DNA of 64,000 bases from Mytilus galloprovincialis (Eukaryota > Mollusca > Bivalvia > Mytilida > Mytilidae). The stretch lies in assembly GCF_965363235.1 (NCBI RefSeq), contig NC_134847.1, forward strand, positions 56,700,439-56,764,438. The letters run 5' to 3'. The first letter of the stretch is position 1. Each line of letters starts with the position of its first letter. The position numbers and the translations under genes were made by a program. This document shows, in pieces, positions 40,001 to 51,700 of the stretch. The notes beneath the pieces were generated by a model. It saw nothing but the letters and a program-made list of their open reading frames with translations. It searched no databases and had not been told where the DNA came from.

Positions 40001-43000
40001 AGGACAAGTTTGACTTTCAGTAGACAGCATTACATATGCGCCATTTCAGATACAGGTGAGAATGTTTTTTCTCTAGTCTAAAAAATGGCTCTTCGGTTCG
40101 TTTGAATTTCGTCTGTTTTGTATTTCTCTAAGAAATAGCGACTTTGATGTTTTTACAGATCATTTGTAGTAGTAAATAAACTTCTGAAAATTAGAAATTG
40201 ACAATAGTATACACCTTTATTAAAAAAAGCAAAATTTTTATTCTAATCGGTTCATACCTGAATATAAAAGGCATTGTTTACACATGCTGTTAGGTTTGTT
40301 GTTCCTTCGATCAAGGCTGTTTGTTCCTCAATTGACAAAGTTCCTCTAAGCTGGCCTGCAGATTTTAGGCTTTCAAGCTCTGATCTTATTGCAGCTAAAC
40401 CTTCCTCTAGTTGTTTTGGGACCGTGTCATAAATAGACACTTTATAACCACTCCCAGCAAATATCATAGCCCAGCTCCGACCTATCATTCCACTTAAAAA
40501 AATACAAATTTACTGTGTTGCTAGTTTATCAATTGGCACGGATACTGAAGATAAATTACGAATAGCTAGGAATGGGTCTTCGACACAGCGAGAAATTCCT
40601 GTACCCGGAAGCGGGTTACAGATAATATTTGAAAGGAAATCAATTTAGTTTTTTTATAACGCCCAATGACTAATATTAGAGGTATATTGAAAATAAGATC
40701 AATGAAACAAATTGGACACAGTTTAGTATTGATACGATATTTGTTAAAACATTAGTTAAAAAAGTGACATAATGGAAGTTGTTCGCTCATTTAACTCAAA
40801 CAATCGGTTCGAGAAAAAAATCATAATGTTTTTCAAAGCATTCCATATAGAAAAAACAATGTTTGTATCCTACATTGATTGATCAATAGTAAATGAATCG
40901 GCTGATTGTGTACAATGGAATATCTGTACTTGATAGAACTTTACCACGTTAACTTGTACAGACTTATGTAGGTCAAAATACCATGCCATACACTGATGAT
41001 TTCTTATAAGTGTTCACTGAGTATTCTATGATAATAGTAAGAAATGACAAGGGCCCTTAAAAAAAATTTGAAAATGTTGTATATTTAAAGGAACACTACC
41101 AATTACTCTTATAATTATGTACACAAACATAATAAAAAGTACATGTGCATATATTTTGGTACTTATAAGCATATAATATTATATATACATATCTTTCTGA
41201 TAAGAAACAACACACTAAATGTCTTTTTTACTTCCCATTTGGCATTTGAGTTTCCAGTTGCTTGTATAAATCACATGCTCACATGCAAATTGAGAATAAT
41301 AGATATCTTGATCATTATTTTAACTGAGAAAAAATAAGTAGATAAATCCATAAAGTAGTATGTAAACTATGTTAAAATATAGCGGCCATCTTCGATAATA
41401 GCCAATAACATTGAGAATGGAAATGGGGAATATGTCAAAGCAACAACAACCCGAGCATAGAACAGACAACAGCCGAAGGCCACCAATGGGTCTTCAATGT
41501 AGCGAGAAACTCCAGCACCCGGAAGTGTCCTTCAGCTGACCCCTAAACAAATATACATACTAGTTCAGTGATAATGGACGTCATACTAAACTCCGAATTA
41601 TACACAAGAAACTAAAATTAAAAAGCATACCAGACTAACCAATACATTTATCAGGGATATTCACCATATGTACTAAGGTTAAGCTCTTAAAAGAGTCAAG
41701 TTTTGAGAAATCATGTGTTTCGTTACAGCGGCTAAATTTGGATTATATTTCAAAAGTACATCTAAGAGTGATTTTTTTTTCAATTTAAATCAAGAGTCTA
41801 TAAATTCATTTTACTTTTTTTTTTAATGGATAACAGACAAAGAGTCATATGATTATGAAAGTAAGCACACATACATGTTCAAATACTTTTTTAAGTACGA
41901 AAATTACGAATGCGTCTTAAAAAATGTCCTGTACCAAGTCAGGAATATGGCAGTTGTTATCTAATAGTTCGTTTCTATGTATCACAGTGATGTATGTTGC
42001 ATTGTCGTTTGTTTTTTGTTGCGCCTCGGTGTTTTGTTGTTTCGAATCTTTGTTTTCTTCTTGTAGTTAATGTGTTTTCTTTGGTTTTGGTTTGTGGCAC
42101 GGGTTTGTTTTCTCTCGAGTTATGAAATTGAACAGCGGCGTACTACTGTTGCCTTTAATCACCACCCTATCACAGCCCTTGTTTCCAGATTCAGATTCAG
42201 ATTCAATATTTTATTAAAGTCTCACTACTTGCAATACATAAATATACAGTACATACAGAGTATATACACACTATAAAACAGACAATACACAAATATAAAT
42301 TACAAGTACCATTCTATTAAGAATTATGAGAGACTATAAAACAATCCTTAACAATATGCCGGATTACCAACACAATCTTTATAGATGGGTGTGTGTGTGC
42401 AAAATCTCACAGTGTATGCAAATGTCTGTTATCGTCTTAAAATGGTTTTCACCATAATGACACAAAACAATAAGACAATCTGATAGGCTAGCCCTTTTTA
42501 TTATATAATCTTGAAATCTTTGCTGATTTGGTCAATTTGACACTTAGCTTATGTCAAAAAAAGAGTGTAAGGCAAAATATCTTACACTATTTCACATTTC
42601 CCAAAACAAATTAGCATTATGAAAAGAGCTGTAAAAACCATGCCAGTCAACAGTGACGTTGAGAGTTCGAACCCCTAATGCGGGTACACTCGACTCCAAT
42701 CTTATTTGACTAGGGTTGTCAGTTTCCCTATCGAAGGTCGGTGGTTTTCTCCGGGAGCTCCGGCTCTCTCCATCAATAAAAACTGGCTGCCACGAAATAG
42801 CCCAAAAGTGGCGCTTAAAAGTGGCGTCAAAACACCATAATCAATTAAAAAACGATGCTATAAGTACTGTGCAGCGGTTTATTGTCATATATATATATAT
42901 ATGTTACAGGCATTTTCTAAATTTAGGCATTTTGTAAAGTGACTAAATTTTCAGGCAATTTATAAAATGCCTAAACTTGACAGGCATTATACAAAATGAC

Positions 43001-44610
43001 TAAAAATACCTAGTCATTTTGTAAAATGCCTGAAATTTAGAAGCAAAATTTAACAAATTGCCTGTTCAGTTTTAGGCAATTTGTAGAAGAAGGACATTGA
43101 CCATAGTGGACAAAGCACAATGTCTTGCAAAGAAAATGACTAATGGTTCAGTACTTGGAAGGTTTGTTTGTCATAGGATATATTATTTTTAGTGAAACTA
43201 AGTAAAGTACATACTCAATTCGTAATTCTGATACCAGAAGTGAATTTATGACTATATTGTCAATAGAACAAAATTAACAATAGAATTTTTTGAAATTCTA
43301 GATTCAAAACAGTAGGGTGAAAAATGTGTAGACAAAAAAGATTTTTTTATTGACTGATTGCTGTACATGTCATGCATGTAGAATTCTTAATGTGAAAAAA
43401 AGTTTTGCATTTGAATAAAATATGGCAATATATTTAATGTTCCTTTTCAGAAATAATGAGAATTTTAGATTGGTACATACACATCGAAACAAACTCCCCT
43501 CTACAATATGGGTTTCGCCATACACGGCTGTGTTTTGTTGTGATGTAAATGTATGGTTGGTAGTGTCATCTGATACGTGTTTCAATCAGTACAGCCTTCT
43601 GCAAATTGTGTCTACGTTTAAATTTATATGGTTCAATATATGGATTGGAGAAAATTTTGGTTTAAGATCACAATTTTTTTAAATTGAATATAAAGGGCAA
43701 TAACTCCATAAGGAGCAATTGACAGTTTTTGTCATATTGTCTTATTTTTAGATTGTACGATGTAATTTTTTGAACGTTATTGCTGTTTAGTTCATCTCTA
43801 TAGGCTTTAGATATTATGAAAGATAATCAACAAAATTGTAAAATTTCCTCAGTAAAACTGCATTTAACAGACAAATAACAGTGCTTTGACAGAATAAGTA
43901 TCTACTGCTAAAGAAGATATTCATGTGTGCCATGTGTGCTTATTGCGAACCACAATGAAGTCGAAAGTTAAGTATTTGTCAGTAAAGGTACATTGTAATG
44001 AAACGGTAAAATATATCATGATTCAGGTTTCGCAAACTTTGGTTAAAGTGCTTAAACCAGATTTAATGCCAAACAATGTATTTACAAACAAATCAGGACA
44101 AATATTGTGTGACAGTTCTGTAGTCCAAACATTTTGAGAAATGAAAAATTTTTTTTTTTAGAGTTTTTTGGAATAATTCAGTAAAGTTTGTTAATACTCT
44201 TATTTTTAATTCAGTAATTATCATAATTAAAGCTGCTCCGGTGTTGAAAGCTTTTAATTGTATATAATTTCATTCTATAAAACCATTTCAGGCATTTAGT
44301 AGAATGCCTATCAATTTTTCCAGGCATTTTGTAAAATGCCTAGAAAAATTAGTCATTTTGTATAATGACTGAATTTTGCAGGCATTTTAGAAAATGCCTA
44401 AAATTTTCAGGCATTTTACAAAATGCCTAAATTTAGAAAATGACTGTAACATATACACAAACAAACAAAATAAAACTAAAAAAAGCTAAGAAAATATCAT
44501 TCAAGATCATTATTAGGTATAAGTATATTTCTTTGATCTATAAAATATGTATGTATCATATGAATAAGTAATAAAAAAACTTACCATCCTATTATAGCCA
44601 CCTTGTCCAT
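37042..44610 (-). CDS. CRYL1: Lambda-crystallin homologue / L-gulonate 3-dehydrogenase, paralogue A
   Basis: NAD-dependent dehydrogenase of the 3-hydroxyacyl-CoA dehydrogenase fold. Known family members oxidise L-gulonate in the uronate pathway; cytosolic. Six exons on the minus strand: 44585-44610, 40258-40492, 39679-39840, 38823-39017, 38256-38361, 37042-37274, giving 318 aa (human 319). Seen: dinucleotide-binding GCGMIG at residues 8-13, and D31 ending beta-2 (NAD selector, human D36). The catalytic set is S119, H140 (FIVAHP), E152 (PLVEL) and N191 (LVLNRLQ), all at a constant offset of 5 from human S124/H145/E157/N196. So it looks catalytically whole. The first exon is only 26 nt; its 4.1 kb intron holds a SINE and a 1.55 kb palindrome-rich element. 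The stop codon overlaps a poly(A) signal (TGAATAAA) and a second AATAAA follows within 15 nt. It is head-to-head with paralogue B. Confidence 0.94.
37845..37965 (-). repeat. Dispersed mussel repeat ('agatgtggtatgagtgcc' family)
   Basis: In CRYL1 paralogue A intron 5; tggctttgctcattgttgaa ... gatctcttgtggagagttg. Confidence 0.5.
41405..42175. repeat. Two common mussel repeat fragments
   Basis: In CRYL1 paralogue A intron 1. 41412-41560 belongs to the 'gagaatggaaatggggaatg' family; relatives at 40565-40620, 44970-45105, 56103-56190 and 59478-59530. 41985-42165 carries the gttcgtttctatgt ... gaacagcggcgtactactg block also found at 54785-55165 and 56785-57115. Confidence 0.5.
42646..42850 (+). 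mobile_element. tRNA-derived SINE, 5'-shortened
   Basis: In CRYL1 paralogue A intron 1; B box gagagttcgaacccc and the shared body (cactcgactccaatctta, caataaaaactggctgcc). The A-box part is eroded. Confidence 0.6.
42903..44450. mobile_element. 1.55 kb element with palindrome-array ends
   Basis: In CRYL1 paralogue A intron 1. Inverted ends GTTACAGGCATTTTCT... and ...AGAAAATGACTGTAAC extend for about 38 bases with one mismatch. Behind each end lie clustered ~20-bp palindromes of the form AGGCATTTTGTAAAATGCCT (about four at 42930-43085, five at 44290-44435). The middle includes a diverged piece (about 43695-43875) of the 50.4-52.7 kb repeat. No transposase domain; the flanks are AT microsatellite. 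Confidence 0.65.
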
Positions 44611-45770
44611 TCTAAACAATATGCCTGCTTATCGAAAACAACGTTAATAGGTAGGATGTCAGGAAAGTCACACAATTTATGCAAATCTGAACATTATTCA
44701 CACTGTATAAAGATAACGACACACTCTTAAACAGATCACATACTATATTACATGTGATTTTCAAGCAGACTTTATATAGAAATTTTAAGACTGTATAAAT
44801 TAAAGTAAGTGCCGTAATTCATTTCATTAATTGTTTGTTGTTATAACATTTATTTTTACTTAAACTAGTACATACAGTATATCATTATTTCTAGTTGGAC
44901 ATCTTGTTGATTCTTCACGACGAATTGCATAACTGTCGTGAGATTATAACTCATAAATAAATAAATAAATTTGAGAATGGAAATGGGGAATGTGTCAAAG
45001 AGACACAACAACCCGGTCAAAGAGCAGAAAATAGCTCAAGGCCACCAATCGGTCTTCAACACAGCGAGAAAATCCCACACACCGGAAGGCGTACTTAGAC
45101 TACTTTCTCGATATGATTTTCGGCGTAGATTTGTATACGTACGATTACACTGTTAACTATTTCGGTTTGAAATGAAATCTTCCTCTGGTGTAAAGAATAT
45201 GTTATCAATTCAAGCATCACAAATTAATTAGTAATACTAGTGCTTATTACTCTATATAATTACAAAAGGAAAAGAAATATTTACGGTAGAATCGTTTTAT
45301 TAAGAAGAAGGTTTCAAAATATCACCTGAATCTACTACATCGGGTACTATGTTCAAGGCTAATAATTCAAAATGTAATTTTTCTTACAAAAAATAACATT
45401 CAAGTTCAATTTTGCTTAGGGTATAGCTGTAACCTCATATGTCACGTAAAATTTATAAACTGAGATTTTCATCATGTTATGGAGGGGTATATGCAAAAAC
45501 TACCAGCAAAGGGACTGTGAAATTTCCCCAGTCGCTAGGAGAGGGAAATTCGGTCCTAGTATATCTAACATATTTTCTATACAGATTCCTAGAAGTGTAT
45601 TGGTGATAAGATTCAACTTATTCTTTCTTTTTTTGCTTACAATTTCTCAATATTAAGCATTTAAAATCCATTGAATTCACATTCCTTAATTGTAAAATAC
45701 TATTTTCTTTATTATTTTGACAATAAATATTGACTAGGACATATGGAATACACATTTTTTTTGTAGATAA
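44611..45770. promoter_or_regulatory. Intergenic region between the divergent CRYL1 paralogues
   Basis: 1160 bp separate the two start codons, so both promoters should lie here. The stretch holds an (AATA)n run near 44956 and a fragment of the 'gagaatggaaatggggaatg' mussel repeat (about 44970-45105). The rest is AT-rich with no recognisable gene. No TATA box or motif can be assigned with confidence. Confidence 0.45.
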
Positions 45771-48700
45771 ATGATGGAAAGAGTTGCAATTGTGGGAAGG
45801 TAAGACTAGATCATTATTTTTTATATTAAATGATTAGAGGAAAGAAAGAATTTTAACTTCGTTTTTTCGTAAACTGTTTTGTAATAAATAAGGCCGTTAC
45901 ATGTATTTTTATCAGTTGAATTGTTTCATATTCATTTTTCATGTGCGGTATGGGTTTTCTCATAATATTATTCAATACCGTACGGCTGCCTATACCTGCT
46001 AAGATCCACTTTATTTAAACTTTGGTGGATAGTTGTCGCAATGTCAATCACACCATAACTCCTTATTTTAATATTCAAACGCTAAATCATTGAATATATA
46101 CAATAAACCCTAAATATTAAAAGTGTTTAGAGATTGTGATGTGTTCTGTATCTGAAAATAACAATGCAGTAAGTATTTTAGGGGATACGTTTTTATCTTT
46201 TGCAGAATATTTCGAAACATTCACACCTTATCATGATCCAAGACTTTGTACACTTTATGCGAAATATTATAGGTTATTTGAATCACACACCATCAGCTAT
46301 ATTATTTTTAAAGACAACATAATTGTGATTCTTTATGAACAATTATATCATCTATCTTTAATCATATTTTTTTTCCGGACTAGGTAACACAACTGATATA
46401 TGATTCATGAACTTTATTTTGAAGTGGTCTGATTGGTCGGAGTTGGGCCATGTTGTTTGCTGCAGCGGGATACAAAGTTAGAATATACGATATTGAACCA
46501 AAACAGATAACCGACGCACTCTCCAACATTTGCTCACAACTAGAACATTTGGAAGAAATTGGTTTAATGCGAGGACACTTGACTAAAGAGCAACAGTTTC
46601 AGGCTATAGAAGGAACAAATGATTTGAAATATTGTATAGAAGGAGCAATATATATACAGGTAAATAGATACATGTATTATATAGAAAAAGCCAAATGTAT
46701 ACATGTAACAGGTATATATAGTTTTTTTTCTTCTCATTGTTCTATGTTAAATTTTCAATACAAAAATTATCATCGCTTATCTTCACATATATTTCACGAA
46801 CATTGATTTGTTGTGGAATATATAGCCAACCCACTCTATTTTCGAAATGACGAAACAGTTCGGGGTACTAAGAGTAGCTCGTTTTTAGATTTGATACCTA
46901 ATAACAGTGAAATGAGCTACATAGTTTGATTTTTACAAAAAAAACAAACCATTTTCGTTTCACCATTATTAAAGTATTTATTTAAATCATGAATATGATC
47001 CATTTTTACTATTTTAGGAAAATGTACCAGAAATTTTAGAGTTGAAGAGAAGAGTTCACCAAAAGATCGATGCTATTATGGACCCTACGGCAATACTAAC
47101 ATCATCAGCCAGTACCATTGTACCTTCAGATCTGTGTAGCCACTTGAAAAACAGAAACAGGTTTATCGTTGCTCATCCTGTAAGTTTATCTTAATCATAA
47201 TGTTCCCCAAGTTCCAATTTAAAACGTTTGGAAACTAATGAATGTGTCCCAGAAAAGTACAAAAATCATGCTGAGCTACAGAAAAGGGCTTCGAAGTATA
47301 AAATTTTAAGGTGGTTTTTTTTCTAAATATTTTAGTAAACCAGACTCTCTATTTTTATTTCATTAGAATTATTAGTGGCACGCGAATCATGTCAGTTAAG
47401 ACGCAAAATCAATTAAGAAAACGACGAGCATTAAAAACCAAACTTCTAAGCAGGTTCTGGTCCAGTATGTGGCACTAGTATGATTATATAGTTGTACGGT
47501 TGAATGGCAAAGTAAAAGAACTCTGAGCATGCTTTAAAAAAAATCTCGGAATACTTCGTTGTTTCATTTGTAAAATCTTTAATATACTCAATACTTTTCT
47601 GAACATATATTCTGGTATTTTTTATACCATTACTAATTCACTTCACCTACCAAGGAAACAAGGGTATGAGTTGCACTGAAAGAATACATTTTTATTACCT
47701 CCTTTATATGGTGATTGTCGTAAGTCTGGTGTTATGTTATTGGCAATTTGTTTATGAAAAGATTTTGAAATATCAATTTAAATTTCTGTTCTCTGTTGAT
47801 ATACTATAGATAAGGTCCAATTGATCTTAAAGGTTGTACTACAATGAAACGATTTTTATGCCCCACCTACCATAGGCGAGGAGCATTATGTTTTCTGATC
47901 TGTGCGTCCGTTCGTTCGTCCGTGCGTTGACCGTCCGATCGTCCGTATGTTTGTCCTTCTGTCCCGCTTCAGGTTACAGTTTTTTGTCAAGGTAGTTTTT
48001 GATGAAGTTGAAGTCCAATCAATTTGAAACTTAATACACATGTTTCCTATGATATGATCTTTCTAATTTGAATGCCAAATTAGAGTTTTGACCCCACTTT
48101 CACGGTACTATTGAACATTGAAAATGATAGTGCGAGTGGGGCATCCGTGTACATGGGACACATTGTTGTTCTTTTTAATTCAATAGCTATCTAATGTATC
48201 ATACTATTGTAATAATGTTTAAAACATACAGATATTTAAATATTTTGTAGACAAATCCTCCATTTTATGCTCCATTGGTAGAACTTGGACCTTCTCCATG
48301 GGCAGATCCAGATTTGTTGCCACAAACAACAGCCTTAATGAAAAAGATTGGACAAAGTCCTGTCACTGTTAAAAAGGAAATATTGGGATATGTCCTCAAT
48401 CGGATTCAGTATGCTTTATTACGGGAATGCTTTAGTCTGATAAGAGTAAGTTCCATATAAATTGTATATATTTCATTTGTGTTGTAATGCTTTCTCCTAT
48501 TTATGTGATTATGAACACAGGCAAGATATTTTTCAATGAAATATAAGGAGATGAGACAACAAATATGAATAAAGACCAAAGGAAAAGGAAAAGGACTTGT
48601 ACATTGAAAGGAAATACTAGATAAATAAATTTTCTGAAATAACAAGCAGACAAAAAACAAAAATAAACCAAAACAAGATCGTGAACATACAGACAAACAA

Positions 48701-51700
48701 TTTTTATGCAATCTCACATTAAGGTTACACATATAAATATACATGGTCATAATTATCAAGTATTAATTATATAATTTGAATTTTTCAAAATACTTGGGAT
48801 TTTCTACCTCAGAGTTAGATTACCTTGGCTGTATTTGACAAAACCCGTAAGAATTTTGGGTCCTCCCTACTCCTCATCTTCCTAATTATTTGGCCTTTAA
48901 ACCTTTTTTATTAGAGCAACACTGATTAGCTTTTTATGAACGCGTGTCTGGCGTTCACAATTTTAATCCTTGAATCTATCAGTTTATTTTTTGTTTTGCT
49001 TGAAGATGTTAGTTTGTTTTTTCCCATTGAAATGTAAATTCACATTGTTATGCTATAAAATTCTAGTATTTTAACGATATGCATTTGAAGCTATGTACAT
49101 ATGAGACACAGTTCCATATTTCTGAATATTTCTATGTCAAAGGCAAATAAAAACTTGAAATACATAACCCGATTGGTTAAATAAAATTGTATAGTCTGCA
49201 TCATTTCTGCCTCTCTACAGTAACCTAAATGAAACTCTTAAACAAAATGAGAAACATATGTTTTGTGCTATTATTTCATTTGTTTTCATTCGAATTGATT
49301 TTTCGGAAATAACGACTTTGCAATATATAATAAGATATAGTACAAGGCGTATGTATTTGTTAATGCTGTTTTTATTTTCTAGTTGCTCTACCAGTCTGTT
49401 CATCAAGTTACTAAAAAGCAAGACTTAACATTCTTAAGATAACATAGGTATCTATCAGACCTTGACACAGCCAGTTCACATTGTGGTAGTTTTGAATCTA
49501 GCGTTTTTCTATTTTTGTTTAGGAGATTGATATTTGTGGGTTCATAATATTTTAATACCTCGTGTTTTCAATAGATAGAGAATTTTTTTTCCACAAAAAT
49601 ATCTTAGTACCTGAACTCTTATCCGACTTAGATGTATCTTCCACTTCCTGTACATAAAGCTGCTGGTGATTGAACAAATTTTTTAGCACTAAACACACAT
49701 TTTCATTCATTTTCATTCTAATTGTTTTATCCTTTTAGGAAGATGTTGTAAGTGTCCAGGATTTGGATAAGGTGATGTCTGATGGACTAGGCCGCAGGTA
49801 TGCCTTTATTGGACCATTCGAGACTGCTTACTTAAATGCTGGCCCAAATGGTAATTTTGTTTTTAGATACGATTAATATATATTGTTCATATTTATCAAA
49901 TATTTTTAAAAAAGGTTGTAAGCCAAATTTAAAATATTTGTCGCTAAAACTTTTCTGTTTTCTATACTGTTTTTATGTCGTTTATAGCTGCCTTTTAAAT
50001 ACCAAAATATTGAATACGTGTGGTTTCCATTAAGCGACATTGTAGTATCGCTTTTAAGTAATGACCAGGTGATCTTTGCTTTGTTTTGGTCAATGATGGC
50101 ACAAACATAAAAACACAAACATGTTCAATTGACCATTGTTACATTAAAAAAAGATCGACATTGAATTCCTTATTCTTAATTTTAAAGGAATGAATCGTGA
50201 AAGTTTGTCAGCAAATTGTTACCACTATGCTTTTTGATTATACTCCAACTCTGGTTATATGGAATACACATAAATTGGGGACAAAGAGTAAAATAACAAA
50301 TATACCAAACTCCGAGGAAAATTCAAAACGGAAAGTACCTAGAACCAAATGTAAAACTAGAGGCTCTAAAGAGTCTGTGTCGCTCACCTTGGTCTATGTG
50401 AATATTAAACAATGGACACATATGGATTCATGACAAAATTGTGTTTTGGTGATGGTGATGTGTTTGTAGATCTTACTTTACTAAAAATTCTTGCTGCTTA
50501 CAATTATCTCTATCTATAACAGTACTTTCTGTGGAAAATGTTATTGAAAATCTTCAAATTTTAAGAAAATTGTTAAAAATTGACTATGAAGGGCAATAAC
50601 TCCTTAGGGGGTCAATTGACTATTTTGGTCATACTGACTTATTTTTAGTTCTTACTTTGCTGTACATTATTGCTGTTTACAGTTTATCTCTATCTATAAT
50701 AATATTGAAGATAATAACAAAAAATCAGCAAAATTTCCTCAAAATTACCAATTCAGGGACAGCAACCTAACAACCGATTATCCGATTCATCTGAAAATAG
50801 CAGATAGATCGTGACCTGATCAACAATTTTCTTTCCTGTCAGATTTGCTCTTAATGCTTTGGTTTTTGAGTTATAAGCCAAAAACTGCATTTTACCCCTA
50901 TGTTCTATTTTTAGCCATGGCGGCCATCTTGGTTTGTTGGCCGAGTTACCGGACACATTTTTTTAAACTAGGGGTGCAATCAACAGTTTTTTACGTGACG
51001 TCATTCTGTAACAGGGCATGTAATAGTGGACCCATCATGCAGAAGTCAGATATTCATAGTTATATAGATATCTATACATCAATGGAAAGATAATTCTATG
51101 AACTTTCTGAATAAATAAAAAAAAATCCAACATCTCTTGTTTAAACATGCAAATTGGTACAAGTTATCAGCTGGAAATTAGGCATTTTCCCCCTAAAAAA
51201 CCTTAAAAACAGACCACCTATGGACACACGGATCAGTAACCTGTGCATATATTTGAGATTTCTTATAATATGCATTTCGAAGAGCTTATCCGGCTGATTT
51301 AAGAAAATGTAGTTTCAGCCTACGTTCGCCTGCTCCGAAAGGAGCTATCTTACCTGACAAATCAAAGTGCTTTTTGCAACAGGTGAAAATCAGCTGTTTA
51401 TGGAGTTGCCTCCCATATAGTAGGAAGTCACAAAAACATTTTTTTTTTTTTAAATCTTGACAAAAGTGGCATTTTAATTGAATTTCAATATATGTTTTTC
51501 ACATTGAACATAAAAAACAATCAACTTTTTCATTTAGTGGTATATAAATAGCAGGGAATTCCATCAGTATGTAATTCTCACTGGGGAAATACCCCTAGTT
51601 TTTAGTACGAAACTGTTTATAGCACCCTAGATACTCAAATGATGATTATGGCTAAGTTTGGTTAAATTTGGCCCAGTAGTTTCAGAGGAGAAGATTTTTC

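Noticed and set aside
43422-44137. Two open frames of 70-86 codons inside the palindrome-ended element
   Set aside because: No transposase motif; part of the region is shared with a non-coding repeat.
42930-44435. CRISPR-like clusters of short palindromes
   Set aside because: Spacing is irregular, units differ, and the setting is a eukaryotic intron; they are transposon end repeats.
46136-46387. 83-codon open frame upstream of CRYL1 paralogue B exon 2
   Set aside because: Intronic, no family resemblance, ends just before the true exon 2.
48406-48759. 117-codon minus-strand open frame
   Set aside because: Antisense to CRYL1 paralogue B exon 4 and its intron; AT-rich, no domain.
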